Of a DNA stretch of 64,000 nucleotides, positions 47,641 through 56,547 are shown one piece after another. Source of the DNA: Neobacillus soli NBRC 102451 (GTDB lineage: Bacteria > Bacillota > Bacilli > Bacillales > Cytobacillaceae). The notes beneath the pieces were generated by a model. The model had not been told where the DNA came from. It did not search any database and saw only the letters and a program-made list of their open reading frames with translations. The stretch is from the NCBI RefSeq assembly GCF_001591665.1, contig NZ_BCVI01000042.1:92148-156147 (forward strand), in the 5' to 3' direction. The translations under genes were made by a program, and so were the position numbers. Position 1 is the first letter of the stretch, and the number at the start of each line of letters is the position of its first letter.

Positions 47641-48972
47641 TTGTTTGGGTACTCAATGGTACAAATGGTACGAGCCCATGCCGAAAAGTTGGAAAGACCA
47701 TTACGTGTTAAATTATTGGACCTGTATCAACCATTCTTATGGACGCCGTGTTTTCTTCATAATCTGTTTGATGGGTTTATTAAATATGGGAAAAAGCTAC
47801 CTGTGATTATTGAATTTGAAAAGGGCTGTTATGAGGCTGGGTGCAGTGAGGTAAAGAAAGTGATGAACAATCACTTCTTCAATGGGATAAAACGAGATTT
47901 CTCAAGGATTGCCTGCTGCAGTGCTGAAGTGACCCCAAAAGGATTGGAGGAGATGCTCGCAAGCTGCAATCATATCCTTAGGGTCTATTTAAATCGCGAA
48001 GTTCGCGCCTTGCTAGATGTGGCCGTCCCATCCACAAACGCAAAAGAGATTGTCAGAAATAATACGGTTTTAACAGGTAGAGGAGTAACGATTGCCGTGG
48101 TTGATACAGGAATCTATCCGCATCAGGATCTATTTGGAAGAATTATCGGCTTTATCGATTTTATAAAAAACAGAACAGACCCTTATGATGATAATGGTCA
48201 TGGAACCCACTGCGCGGGAGATGCGGCTGGCAATGGGGCCGCTTCTTCCTTTAGATACAGCGGGCCGGCTCCAGAAGCCAATCTTATAGGTGTCAAAGTT
48301 TTAAATAAAATGGGTGCAGGTTCTTGGGAAACGATTATGGATGGGATTGAGTGGTGTATTCAATACAATGAGAATAATCCCGCAAATAAAATAGAGATTA
48401 TCAGTTTGTCAGTAGGCAGTACTGCACAATCCTATGAAAGTGAAAATGATGATCCGATGGTGAAAATAGTAGAGGAAGCATGGGCTTCTGGGATTACCGT
48501 ATTTGTAGCGGCGGGAAATGAAGGACCAGAGGCAGGAACAATTGCCAGCCCGGGTATTAGCAATCAAGTGATTACCGTTGGGGCATTGGATGACCGAGAT
48601 ACGGCAGAAACAAGAAGTGATGATGATGTCGCCGGCTTTTCAAGCAGGGGACCAACCATTTATGGCAAACAGAAACCAGATATCCTTGCACCAGGAGTAA
48701 GCATTATCTCTTTACGTTCGCCTAAATCCTATTTGGATAAGCGGCAAAAATCCTATCGGGTAGGGAAAGATTACTTTGTTTTATCGGGTACCTCAATGGC
48801 TACACCCATTTGTGCTGGAGTAGGAGCCTTAATGAAACAGCACCGTCCTGATTTATCGCCGGAGGAAGTAAAAGGCTTACTTATGAATGGCGCAGATTTA
48901 TGGACGGACAGGGATCACAACATTTATGGTGCTGGCTATATTAATGCGAATAATTTTATTTCTCCTGATTAA
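47641..48972 (+). CDS. aprX: Intracellular subtilisin-like serine protease AprX
   Basis: 443 residues, closely matching B. subtilis AprX from the first residues (MFGYSMVQMV). Catalytic triad Asp155 (VVDTGIYPH), His187 (DNGHGTHCAG) and Ser385 (SGTSMATP). An N-terminal region of about 140 residues precedes the peptidase S8 domain; no signal peptide, so it is cytoplasmic as in B. subtilis, where it appears in stationary phase. The start is TTG 47641 with AAAGGAGG 9 bases upstream. It is a monocistronic gene. Confidence 0.95.
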   Translation: MFGYSMVQMVRAHAEKLERPLRVKLLDLYQPFLWTPCFLHNLFDGFIKYGKKLPVIIEFEKGCYEAGCSEVKKVMNNHFFNGIKRDFSRIACCSAEVTPKGLEEMLASCNHILRVYLNREVRALLDVAVPSTNAKEIVRNNTVLTGRGVTIAVVDTGIYPHQDLFGRIIGFIDFIKNRTDPYDDNGHGTHCAGDAAGNGAASSFRYSGPAPEANLIGVKVLNKMGAGSWETIMDGIEWCIQYNENNPANKIEIISLSVGSTAQSYESENDDPMVKIVEEAWASGITVFVAAGNEGPEAGTIASPGISNQVITVGALDDRDTAETRSDDDVAGFSSRGPTIYGKQKPDILAPGVSIISLRSPKSYLDKRQKSYRVGKDYFVLSGTSMATPICAGVGALMKQHRPDLSPEEVKGLLMNGADLWTDRDHNIYGAGYINANNFISPD

Positions 48973-48980
48973 GCTACTAT

Positions 48981-49087
48981 AAAAAAACTAATCAAACGTT
49001 TGATTGAAAAGGGCTGACTCCCGGGTGTATAAGGGTTATTGGTAATTCCATTTCTCGGGAAAAAAAACTAATCAAACGTTTGATTGA
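48981..49087. promoter_or_regulatory. Two identical copies of a 16-bp palindrome AATCAAACGTTTGATT
   Basis: Perfect palindromes at 48990-49005 and 49070-49085, 80 bases apart, each within the 26-base context AAAAAAACTAATCAAACGTT then TGATTG. The core is the same as upstream of tcyP. This looks like paired operators of a dimeric regulator in the upstream region of the desaturase gene. The rest of the 331-base gap 48973-49303 holds a repeat core and the promoter listed next. Confidence 0.55.
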
Positions 49088-49100
49088 ATTTGAGTGGACG

Positions 49101-49113
49101 GGTGCCTGACACC
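49101..49113. repeat. GGTGCCTGACACC repeat core
   Basis: Exact copy between the palindromes and the desaturase promoter. Confidence 0.85.
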
Positions 49114-49154
49114 TTGTTAAATCTTTCCGTTGGTTAAATTCAGAATAGTTGTGC

Positions 49155-49178
49155 TATAATTTTGGTAGTAGGTACTAA
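49155..49178 (+). promoter_or_regulatory. Desaturase promoter with FapR-like operator
   Basis: A perfect -10 TATAAT at 49155-49160 (weak -35) is followed at once by TTGGTAGTAGGTACTAA (49162-49178). Against the FapR consensus TTAGTACC-N-GRTACTAA as I remember it, 13 of 16 defined positions agree, and the right half is perfect. FapR is the malonyl-CoA-responsive repressor of lipid genes in Bacillus. The position over the start of transcription suits repression. Confidence 0.55.
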
Positions 49179-49303
49179 TATCAGATATAAATAAAATTGA
49201 ATATGTGGATAGTCTAGTGGATGAATGGCCGACCCGATCTTTTTCATTGTAAGGGAATTGTTGATCAGGGGACCTAAATAAATTTTACCAACAACGGGGG
49301 ATT

Positions 49304-50197
49304 ATGATGTTAACGAATGATTTGGATTTTAGGCTGGAACCTAAACTTAAAGATTTATATGAAGAACATAAAAAGCGTTCTGAAAAGATAGATTGGGGGT
49401 ATCACGATTTCCTGCCATGGGATAAGGGAATGGATTTTCGCCGCGTTCCGTGGGATGAAAGCCAAGTGACACTTCCAGCGTCTGTTATTACTGCGGTTGA
49501 GACGGCCCTTTTGACTGAAGTGAACCTGCCTTGGTTCACCTCACATCTGGATCAAACCTTTAAAGGATCGTTAACTGTTATTAAAGATTTTGTCCATACT
49601 TGGACGGCGGAGGAGGACCAGCATTCAAACCTGCTTGAAACGTATCTATTAATTACACGTAATGTAGATCCGAAACGCCTCCATCAATTACATAAACAGA
49701 CGGTTGAGAATGGCTGGAATCCCGATTACCATACGCCTTTTGAAACCATGGTATATACCTCTTTGCAAGAATTGGCAACGATGGTGTTTTATAATAATGT
49801 CGCAAAAGTCGCAGGTCAGCATGATAAGGATTTAGCTAGTCTGCTCCGCCGTCTGGCTAAGGATGAAACATTGCATTATGCCTTTTACCGGGATGTGATT
49901 AAATTCCACCTGCAATTGGAACCCAATTATTGTTATCATTTAGGACATGTCATTAAGAACTTTCAAATGCCTGGAACCGTGATGCCTGATTTCGAAGATC
50001 GTATGTCCATTATTGCCAAAGAGGCGAACTACGGTCCATTGGAATATTTTGATCAAGTTTTAGATGTGATTGTTGAATATTGGGAGTTGGAAAAGTTAAG
50101 ACCAATTGCCCCAGAAGCAGAAAAAGCGAGGCTGGATATTCTGAGGTATCATGCCCGCTTGAAAAGAGTCAGAGACCGCTTTTATAAGAATAAGTAA
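49304..50197 (+). CDS. Acyl-ACP desaturase (soluble, ferritin-like di-iron)
   Basis: 297-residue member of the fatty-acid desaturase type 2 family, which introduces a double bond into acyl chains on ACP using a di-iron centre and O2. Metal ligands: Glu and EExxH in WTAEEDQHSN, then Glu and DExxH in LAKDETLHYAFY. The fold is all-helical without membrane segments, unlike the membrane desaturase Des of B. subtilis; such soluble enzymes are best known from plants and actinobacteria. No ferredoxin gene is adjacent. Double ATG start after CGGGGGA. Confidence 0.88.
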   Translation: MMLTNDLDFRLEPKLKDLYEEHKKRSEKIDWGYHDFLPWDKGMDFRRVPWDESQVTLPASVITAVETALLTEVNLPWFTSHLDQTFKGSLTVIKDFVHTWTAEEDQHSNLLETYLLITRNVDPKRLHQLHKQTVENGWNPDYHTPFETMVYTSLQELATMVFYNNVAKVAGQHDKDLASLLRRLAKDETLHYAFYRDVIKFHLQLEPNYCYHLGHVIKNFQMPGTVMPDFEDRMSIIAKEANYGPLEYFDQVLDVIVEYWELEKLRPIAPEAEKARLDILRYHARLKRVRDRFYKNK

Positions 50198-50213
50198 GTT
50201 TAGGATTGGATGG

Positions 50214-50293
50214 GGTGCCTGACACCACCCGAGGAGTGTCTGCCTTTTGATTCGACAAAATCGGGTGGTGTCAAAAGAAAGGTGGCAGGCACC
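50214..50293. repeat. Repeat pair in the desaturase-queF gap
   Basis: Exact core GGTGCCTGACACC at 50214-50226 and a one-base variant GGTGGCAGGCACC at 50281-50293, with CACCACCCGA / TCGGGTGGTG inverted between them. It may act as the desaturase terminator. Confidence 0.7.
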
Positions 50294-50320
50294 TCACGTG
50301 TACATTTGGAATAATTTATA

Positions 50321-50349
50321 TTGACGTATTATTTACAGTTCTTTATGAT
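50321..50349 (+). promoter_or_regulatory. queF promoter
   Basis: -35 TTGACG (50321-50326), 17-base spacer, -10 TATGAT (50344-50349), about 30 bases before the riboswitch aptamer. Confidence 0.8.
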
Positions 50350-50381
50350 AGATAGGAAGCAAGTACCCGTGACTTGAACGG

Positions 50382-50420
50382 GAGAGGTTCATAGCTGATA
50401 CCCTCTATAAAAAACTATGG
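50382..50420 (+). ncRNA. preQ1-I riboswitch aptamer
   Basis: AGAGGTTC, loop ATAGCTGATA, CCCTCT and the A-rich tail ATAAAAAACTA reproduce the class I preQ1 aptamer (P1 AGAGG/CCTCT plus the H-type pseudoknot). It lies in front of queF, a queuosine biosynthesis gene, and just ahead of a terminator. Confidence 0.93.
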
Positions 50421-50434
50421 ATACATGACTAGTT

Positions 50435-50463
50435 GCCATGTCCATATTGGACGTGGCTTTTTT
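50435..50463 (+). terminator. Riboswitch-controlled terminator
   Basis: GCCATGTCC / GGACGTGGC (one T-G pair) with a short loop and a run of six T residues, 15 bases after the aptamer and 86 bases before queF. It is the expected expression platform for transcription attenuation when preQ1 is bound. Confidence 0.88.
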
Positions 50464-50548
50464 GGTTTATATTCCTAATGTTTGCATAGAATGTTCAGAA
50501 GAAACTCTCTTGGTTTAGTGTGGGGACACATTACTAGGGGGTTTTTTT

Positions 50549-51049
50549 ATGTCTGGCCGCAAGCCTACAGAAGGATTAAAGGATTTAACACTTTTAGGGA
50601 ATCAAGGCACCACCTATTCATTTGATTATGCACCAGAGGTTTTGGAGGCAGTCGATAATCTGCACCCGGAACGTGATTATTTTGTTAAATTCAACTGTCC
50701 GGAGTTTACTAGTCTTTGCCCGCTGACCCATCAGCCGGATTTTGCAACGATGTATATTTCGTATGTTCCGAATAAAAAAATTGTCGAGAGCAAGTCATTG
50801 AAGCTATATCTTTTCAGCTTTCGGAATCATGGCGATTTCCATGAGGACTGTGTCAATATCATCATGAACGACTTAATTCAGTTACTTGATCCGCGCTATA
50901 TTGAGGTTTGGGGGAAGTTCACACCTCGTGGCGGCATTTCCATTGACCCATGGTGCAACTACGGAAAACCAGGCACCAAGTATGAGGAGATGGCCAATTT
51001 CCGTTTGATGAACCATGACCTCTATCCAGAAAAGGTCGATAATCGATAA
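50549..51049 (+). CDS. queF: NADPH-dependent 7-cyano-7-deazaguanine reductase
   Basis: 166 residues, reduces preQ0 to preQ1 in queuosine biosynthesis. Unimodular T-fold QueF: nucleophile Cys57 in [14 protein letters not shown] with the acidic partner Asp64; ESKSLKLYL and FHEDCVN are further conserved motifs. The gene is preceded by a preQ1-I riboswitch, so the product of the enzyme represses it. A putative precursor transporter follows 16 bases downstream. RBS AGGGGG. Confidence 0.97.
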   Translation: MSGRKPTEGLKDLTLLGNQGTTYSFDYAPEVLEAVDNLHPERDYFVKFNCPEFTSLCPLTHQPDFATMYISYVPNKKIVESKSLKLYLFSFRNHGDFHEDCVNIIMNDLIQLLDPRYIEVWGKFTPRGGISIDPWCNYGKPGTKYEEMANFRLMNHDLYPEKVDNR

Positions 51050-51065
51050 GGGAAGGAATCAAGAC

Positions 51066-51707
51066 ATGATACTTTACTTGAATGGAATTTTTGTAGGCCT
51101 GTTAATTTTAGCCAACATTGTTGCCGTTAAGCTTTTTAGCATTGGAAATTTTGCCATATTGCCAGCCGCTGTCATTATTTATATCTTTACGTATCCACTT
51201 ATTGATGTAATCGTTGAGGTCTATGGGAAAAAAGAAGCGCGGAGAACGGTTCAGGCCGGGCTGATTATGCAAATCCTTGCGCTTATCTTTATTACGATAG
51301 CGATTCATCTGCCAGCTGCACCTGTATTTCAAGAACAATCATCATTCGAAACGATTTTAAATGGAAGTTTTCGGGTGATTATTGCCAGTTTAATTTCCTA
51401 TGCAGTGAGTCAAAACTTGGATGTGTTTGTGTTCAATAAATTAAAAAGCGCCCATGGGCAAAAAAAGCTTTGGTTACGCAATAATGCGTCGACCATGCTG
51501 AGCCAATTGATTGATACGTCCATATTTATAACCATTGCCTTCTATGGAACAATGCCAATAGCTGTCCTAGGAAGCCTAATCTTGACTCAATACATTTTTA
51601 AATTCTTTGCAGCGATCCTCACAACACCGCTAGTTTACTTACTTGTCCATCTAATACGTAGGAAGGAATCACTGGAGCGGGTACATCCATTTCAAAAAGA
51701 AGTATAA
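51066..51707 (+). CDS. Queuosine-precursor transporter, VUT/YhhQ family
   Basis: About 213 residues, six hydrophobic helices, with PLIDVIVEVYGKKEARR near the start and the QLIDTSIFITIAFYG helix. The family includes E. coli YhhQ, which imports preQ0/preQ1. Co-transcription with queF behind the riboswitch supports that role. ATG 51066 follows GGGAAGG; the in-frame upstream codons lie within queF. Confidence 0.88.
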   Translation: MILYLNGIFVGLLILANIVAVKLFSIGNFAILPAAVIIYIFTYPLIDVIVEVYGKKEARRTVQAGLIMQILALIFITIAIHLPAAPVFQEQSSFETILNGSFRVIIASLISYAVSQNLDVFVFNKLKSAHGQKKLWLRNNASTMLSQLIDTSIFITIAFYGTMPIAVLGSLILTQYIFKFFAAILTTPLVYLLVHLIRRKESLERVHPFQKEV

Positions 51708-51759
51708 GTGGGTGGTAAATATTTGATATTGGTGTCAGTGTGACCCTCCAAATGAATTT

Positions 51760-51911
51760 TCGTTGATTTTGAGCCAGAAAGTCTAAGTAGACCACCTCTA
51801 CTTGGACTTTCCGGTGAATTTTAAAGCATAAAGGATAAAGTTTAGGTAACTCCCTTCTACTTTAAACGTTTTCATGATTTTCGAGCCCTAAAGTTGAAGT
51901 AGAACCCTCTC
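51760..51911. repeat. Diverged tandem unit with AAGTAGA hairpins
   Basis: TGATTTTGAGCC...AAAGTCTAAGTAGA at 51764-51791 is echoed by TGATTTTCGAGCCC...AAAGTTGAAGTAGA at 51875-51904, about 111 bases later. The first unit forms a hairpin with TCTACTTGGACTTT (51797-51810); a third, weaker arm pair lies between. It stands between convergent genes and may act as a terminator in both directions. Confidence 0.55.
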
Positions 51912-51918
51912 CGTTGCA

Positions 51919-52623
51919 TTATCTTCCTAATTTCTGAAGTTCATTTACTGTTACGAAGGTATACCCCTTCTCAGATAGTGCTTGTAAAATCCCTTCAATT
52001 GTCTTTAGTTCTTCCCCGGATTTGTCATACATCGGATGCAGCAAGATAATCGAACCAGGTTTTATTCGTTCCTTCACATATTCCACTTTGTCAGCTGCAG
52101 TAGTGTAAAAGGTATCTGGCTCTAAATTCCATGTGATGGTATCTCTATCATGTTTACTAAGGTAATAAGGCAACCCAATCAGTTTTTTTCCGTTTGGTGG
52201 ACGCACATCAATTTCATCTTTAAATCCAGCATCACGAATCAATTGATCTGTTTTCTCAATCTCTTCTTTATAATAGGATGGCATTTTAAAAACCATCCGT
52301 TTATGGGAATAGGTGTGATTACCAACTTGATGGCCTGCATCAACAATTTTCTTAGCCTCTGAAGGAAATTGCTCAATCTCATTCCCGATAAGAAAAAAGG
52401 TCGCTTTTGCATGATATCGATCCAAGAGCGGCAGAATTTGATCGACATTATTAGTCGGACCGTCGTCAAATGTTAAGGCAACGACCTTTTGATTCGTCTC
52501 CACTTGATTGGTTAATCCGCTGAATAACTGAAAGGTTCTCGAATTCATTAATTTATAAGTTCCGAGAAGAAGTAGAAAAATTACTAGAATTCCAATTCTG
52601 GTAAAAGTTAATCTCTTTTTCAT
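51919..52623 (-). CDS. Membrane-anchored polysaccharide deacetylase
   Basis: About 234 residues. An N-terminal membrane anchor (about 7-25) is followed by a NodB-type carbohydrate esterase 4 domain on the outer face. Motifs: TFDDGP (catalytic base and metal Asp), HTYSHKRM (metal histidines), RPPNGKK, and a C-terminal LLHP with the catalytic His. It removes acetyl groups from peptidoglycan or another cell-wall glycan. Start at ATG 52623 (GAAAGGCAG upstream); the open frame runs 35 codons further, but that part contains a diverged repeat. Confidence 0.9.
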   Translation of the reverse strand: MKKRLTFTRIGILVIFLLLLGTYKLMNSRTFQLFSGLTNQVETNQKVVALTFDDGPTNNVDQILPLLDRYHAKATFFLIGNEIEQFPSEAKKIVDAGHQVGNHTYSHKRMVFKMPSYYKEEIEKTDQLIRDAGFKDEIDVRPPNGKKLIGLPYYLSKHDRDTITWNLEPDTFYTTAADKVEYVKERIKPGSIILLHPMYDKSGEELKTIEGILQALSEKGYTFVTVNELQKLGR

Positions 52624-52740
52624 ATTTACTGCCTTTCTTTTCACAATGATATAGCCACAAGCTATTATCATTATAGCAAAAGACAAGAAAAGGTGCCCGA
52701 CCTCCGGTGAATTTACGCCTGGGGTCAAACACCTAAGTGA

Positions 52741-54693
52741 TTAAAGGGCTTCCTTAATCACTTTCTTATAATATAGAACAGAGAGGATACCAAATACTGA
52801 GTACAATCCCGTATAGATGACCATAACGATGATCATCGGGGTCCACACCTCGGTCCCGAATAAAAACCAGCCTGATTGAACTGCGAAATAGCTATGCAAG
52901 AGCCCGACGACTAACGGAATGCCGAAATTAAATATTTGCTTGGCTTGAATGCCTTTTAGCAAATCCCCCTGGGTGAAACCGAGCTTTCTCAGAATTGTAT
53001 AACTAGGTTTTTCCTCTTCACCCTCACCCATTTGTTTAAAATAAAGAATACATCCGGATGTGATCAGAAAGGTTAAACCTAGAAAGCCTACGATAAACAT
53101 AATCAGCCCCATGATTTGTTTCTGCCCGTTGCTGATTTCCAACCGGGAAGAATTGAAACGGTCTTCACTGCCGAACATCTCTTTAAACAGATCATTTGCC
53201 TTTTCAATGTTCACTTCATCTTTTAATGTAATCCCGATAAAGATGGAGGATTCCTTTTGAATGGCTGGATTAACATCCTTCTTAAGAAGCTCGAACACGG
53301 TTTCATCGACTATGGCAGTTGGCTGGCCGCCATTGGTGAAATAACCGGAAACGACGGAATCCTTTTTTAAGCCTAAGTAGTGGAGAGGAATGGTTTCGTT
53401 TTGCCCCTTCAATCCGATAGGACCAGAATCCTTTAGACTCATAAATTTCTGCAGTAAATCATTATAACCTGTAAAAATAGTTTCTCCCTCAGCCACATCG
53501 ATATTTTTAACCGCTTTATCACTAATAACCGGCATGGTCATAGCTTTTGGATCGACCATTAATCCATTTAGGTTACCCAAAATCTCTTTAAGATTCGCAT
53601 CGACCTGAATAACATCAATCTGTTTTTCATTAAACGAAATGTTATTCGCTTCTAAGACCTGATTAAATTTCGCAGCTTCTTCAGGTTTTACAAACGAAAA
53701 ATCCCCGGCAACCTGATTCTCAGCCATTTTTTCAGCTGAATAGTAGGAAATATAACTTAACGACAATAACCCAATCGCAAGCGCTGATACGGTCGTAATA
53801 ATCGTTAATAACAAGGCATTTGATTTCATCCGAAACATAATTGAGGACAGTGACAGAACTTGATTAATGGTTAAATAACCGTCCTTCTTTTTCCGAATGA
53901 GATTAAAGATAAAGCTGACCGATCCTTTATAAAAAAGATAGGTGCCGATAATAACCGATCCAAGAATAAATATCATCGCTCCAAATAGTCCAGTTACCGT
54001 GGTAAAATTGCCGCTTAACAATTTCGTCGAAACATAGTAGCCTGAAATAATCAAAACTACACCAATTATCCCGATGATGATTTCGAAGATCGACATCTTT
54101 TTTACTTTTCCCTCTGTCGATGAAACCACTCTAAATAAAGAGAGGATACTCTGTCTCTTAATAAACACATAATTCATCAGCATGATCAACAGGTAGATAA
54201 CACAAAACACCACAACAGTTTGAATGAGCGCTTGTGAAGAAAAATGGAGGGAAGCAATGGCATCCACACCGCTGATTTTAAACAGAATCATAAGAATTAA
54301 TCTTGATATAGAAAATCCAATAAAACTCCCGATGACTAACGAACCAAAATAAAGGATAAAATTCTCAGCAGTAAGGATGCTGAAGATCCTGCTTTTTGTC
54401 ATCCCGATTAATTGAAATAGCCCAATTTCCTTGCTGCGGCGTTTAATAAAGATGTTATTGGCATATAACAGAAAGATTGAAACAATCGCGACAAGTAAAA
54501 CGGAAGCTGCCCGAATTGCTGCTGCACCTTTCATGGTGTCTTTTGTATCATTCATCGCCGGGTCATATTGCAGGGTGACAAAGGCGAAATAAAGGGCAAC
54601 ACTAAAAATCAGCGCAAACACATAGAGATAATAATTTTTTAAATTCTTTTTCAAATTACGAAAAATGAGTTGATTAACGCTCATTTGGGACAC
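52741..54693 (-). CDS. BceB-type ABC transporter permease
   Basis: 650 residues, FtsX/MacB-like permease of the peptide-antibiotic detoxification type. About ten membrane helices with the characteristic roughly 200-residue extracellular domain between helices seven and eight (about 315-525). The N-terminus [21 protein letters not shown] is typical of BceB. Together with the ATPase it removes cell-wall-active peptides from their lipid targets and signals to the kinase. It overlaps the ATPase gene by 20 bases. Confidence 0.92.
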   Translation of the reverse strand: MSQMSVNQLIFRNLKKNLKNYYLYVFALIFSVALYFAFVTLQYDPAMNDTKDTMKGAAAIRAASVLLVAIVSIFLLYANNIFIKRRSKEIGLFQLIGMTKSRIFSILTAENFILYFGSLVIGSFIGFSISRLILMILFKISGVDAIASLHFSSQALIQTVVVFCVIYLLIMLMNYVFIKRQSILSLFRVVSSTEGKVKKMSIFEIIIGIIGVVLIISGYYVSTKLLSGNFTTVTGLFGAMIFILGSVIIGTYLFYKGSVSFIFNLIRKKKDGYLTINQVLSLSSIMFRMKSNALLLTIITTVSALAIGLLSLSYISYYSAEKMAENQVAGDFSFVKPEEAAKFNQVLEANNISFNEKQIDVIQVDANLKEILGNLNGLMVDPKAMTMPVISDKAVKNIDVAEGETIFTGYNDLLQKFMSLKDSGPIGLKGQNETIPLHYLGLKKDSVVSGYFTNGGQPTAIVDETVFELLKKDVNPAIQKESSIFIGITLKDEVNIEKANDLFKEMFGSEDRFNSSRLEISNGQKQIMGLIMFIVGFLGLTFLITSGCILYFKQMGEGEEEKPSYTILRKLGFTQGDLLKGIQAKQIFNFGIPLVVGLLHSYFAVQSGWFLFGTEVWTPMIIVMVIYTGLYSVFGILSVLYYKKVIKEAL

Positions 54694-55435
54694 CGCCTAA
54701 AACACCTTGCGTTTTCATGATGTCTTTAAAGAACGTCTGTCTGGATTGTTCGCCCCTATTTAATTGCGTGTATATCTGTCCATCTTTAATGAAAATGACT
54801 CTGCCGCTGAAGCTAGCTGCCGTAGTGTCATGCGTCACCATCACAATTGTTGCTTTACGATTCTGATTCATTTCGCTTAATTTGTTAAGTAAATCAGAAG
54901 CTGATTTTGAATCAAGGGCACCGGTTGGCTCGTCAGCAAAGATTATGCTTGGTTCATGAATAAACGCCCTTGCAGCAGAAGTACGCTGTTTTTGACCGCC
55001 GGAAATTTCATTCGGATATTTATCCTTGATGTCTAAAATACCTAGTTCCGCTGCCACTCCATTAAACATTTCATTCGCTGCTCTTTTTGAAATTTTCGAA
55101 ATCGATAACGGCAAGAGGATATTTTCTTTGACTGTTAAGGTATCGAGTAAGTTATAATCTTGAAAAATAAATCCTAAATGATGCTTGCGGAATTCAGCGA
55201 GCTGACGCTCTTTCATCGCTGTCATTTCTTTGCCTTCAATCTTGATGGTTCCGCCGCTCACTTTATCAATGGAGGAAAGAACATTGAGCAGGGTTGTCTT
55301 CCCGGATCCTGAGGCACCCATGATGCTGACAAATTCCCCTTTTTCAACGTTAATATCAATCCCTTTTAATACTTCCTGCTTATTAAATTTATTGCCGTAG
55401 CTTTTATGAATTTTATTGGCTTCTAATATCTTCAT
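54674..55435 (-). CDS. BceA-type ABC transporter ATPase
   Basis: 253 residues: Walker [11 protein letters not shown] loop [11 protein letters not shown], signature ISGGQKQR, Walker [13 protein letters not shown], switch MVTHDT. Start at ATG 55435 with AAGGGAGCG upstream; the longer open frame to 55540 runs through the promoter and operator region and is not coding. Partner of the BceB-type permease. Confidence 0.93.
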   Translation of the reverse strand: MKILEANKIHKSYGNKFNKQEVLKGIDINVEKGEFVSIMGASGSGKTTLLNVLSSIDKVSGGTIKIEGKEMTAMKERQLAEFRKHHLGFIFQDYNLLDTLTVKENILLPLSISKISKRAANEMFNGVAAELGILDIKDKYPNEISGGQKQRTSAARAFIHEPSIIFADEPTGALDSKSASDLLNKLSEMNQNRKATIVMVTHDTTAASFSGRVIFIKDGQIYTQLNRGEQSRQTFFKDIMKTQGVLGGVPNER

Positions 55436-55467
55436 ACCAACACGCTCCCTTTTAATCGATACTCTTA

Positions 55468-55473
55468 TTATAA
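55468..55473 (-). promoter_or_regulatory. -10 element of the BceAB-type operon
   Basis: TATAAT on the minus strand, 33 bases before the ATPase start, with a poor -35. That is consistent with an activated promoter served by the operator at 55521-55544. Confidence 0.55.
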
Positions 55474-55520
55474 ATAGCCTGATGAATCCAATCCTTCGAT
55501 TGAGCGAACAAATCAGAAAA

Positions 55521-55544
55521 GCATGTGACATTGTTGTCACATGC
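55521..55544 (-). promoter_or_regulatory. BceR-type operator (also a hairpin)
   Basis: GCATGTGACA-ACAA-TGTCACATGC on the minus strand, a perfect 10-bp dyad. It fits the BceR-family consensus RTGTGACG-N-AAATGTCAYAT as I recall it, with TGTGAC and TGTCA in register. It lies about 50 bases upstream of the transporter -10 and overlaps the last codons of the kinase gene, where it can also serve as its terminator (TTTTCT follows). Confidence 0.75.
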
Positions 55545-56547
55545 CTGCAATATCGACGAAATCATTACGTTTGGGAAAGGTTAACGTAAATGTGGTTCCT
55601 TCTACAAGTTTTGAGTAGACATCTATATGGATTAATAGCGGCTTGGCGATTCGTTTCGTTAAATATAACCCCATCCCTGTTGCAGCATTATCGTGATGAG
55701 ACGTTGTCGAGGTAAAGCCCTTCTCAAATATACGCGGCACGTCCTTAGAATCAATGCCGCGCCCATAATCTTTTACTTCAAGGACTGTACGACCATCGTG
55801 TTGATAGCTTTTAATGACGATGTCTGATGATTCACTGTATTTCACTGCATTTGTAAGCAGTTGCCTGATGATAAAGGCAAGCCACTTGGCATCAGTAAGC
55901 ACGGTTGCTGCCTCTAGTTCAACCTCAAAGCCAATCCCTTTTTGCATACACCACGATTGTAATGTTTTAATTTCTTTAAAAAGTAACCCCTTTAAATCAG
56001 TTTCTTCTATATATAAATCATTTTCCATAAACGGGATGCGCCTTTGATGAAGCTGTTGGTCGAGCAGCAGGTGGATTCGCAGCCATTCATGGGTTAATTG
56101 GGCACGCGTTCGTTCGTCATCTAAGCGCTCAATCATTAAATGCATCGCTGTTAACGGTGTCTTGACTTCATGAATCCAGGCTAAGAGGTCATCCTTCTCC
56201 TGTTCGAGCATCAGCAGATTTTCCGAAGCCTCTTTTTTAAGCAACTCGGTTTGGTTGATAATGCGTTGTTCAATTATTTTTTCAAACGGGCTTTCAGGCG
56301 CCGCTATAGTGGTTAAATCAAGATTGTTCTCCCATTGCGCTATACTTTTGTAGAATTTTGTTTCCTTATGATAGCGGAAAGACAAAAAGATACAAAAAAC
56401 AAGCGTTGAAAGGAAGAAAATGTAGAAGAATGGCATCAAGGGAAGCGCCGTATCTAGGTAAGCTATAAAAAGAATAAGTGCCTGAATAAATAAGAATAGA
56501 AAAATCCAGCTGCGCCTTTCGACTAAATATTTCTTAATCATAGCCAT
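55537..56547 (-). CDS. BceS-type intramembrane-sensing histidine kinase
   Basis: 336 residues. Two helices at the N-terminus (about 12-32 and 36-55) with almost no loop between them, the hallmark of Bce-type kinases that sense through the transporter. His in [15 protein letters not shown] near residue 125; N box [12 protein letters not shown]1 DYGRGID, G2 [11 protein letters not shown]. It overlaps the regulator gene by 14 bases. Confidence 0.92.
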   Translation of the reverse strand: MAMIKKYLVERRSWIFLFLFIQALILFIAYLDTALPLMPFFYIFFLSTLVFCIFLSFRYHKETKFYKSIAQWENNLDLTTIAAPESPFEKIIEQRIINQTELLKKEASENLLMLEQEKDDLLAWIHEVKTPLTAMHLMIERLDDERTRAQLTHEWLRIHLLLDQQLHQRRIPFMENDLYIEETDLKGLLFKEIKTLQSWCMQKGIGFEVELEAATVLTDAKWLAFIIRQLLTNAVKYSESSDIVIKSYQHDGRTVLEVKDYGRGIDSKDVPRIFEKGFTSTTSHHDNAATGMGLYLTKRIAKPLLIHIDVYSKLVEGTTFTLTFPKRNDFVDIAGM

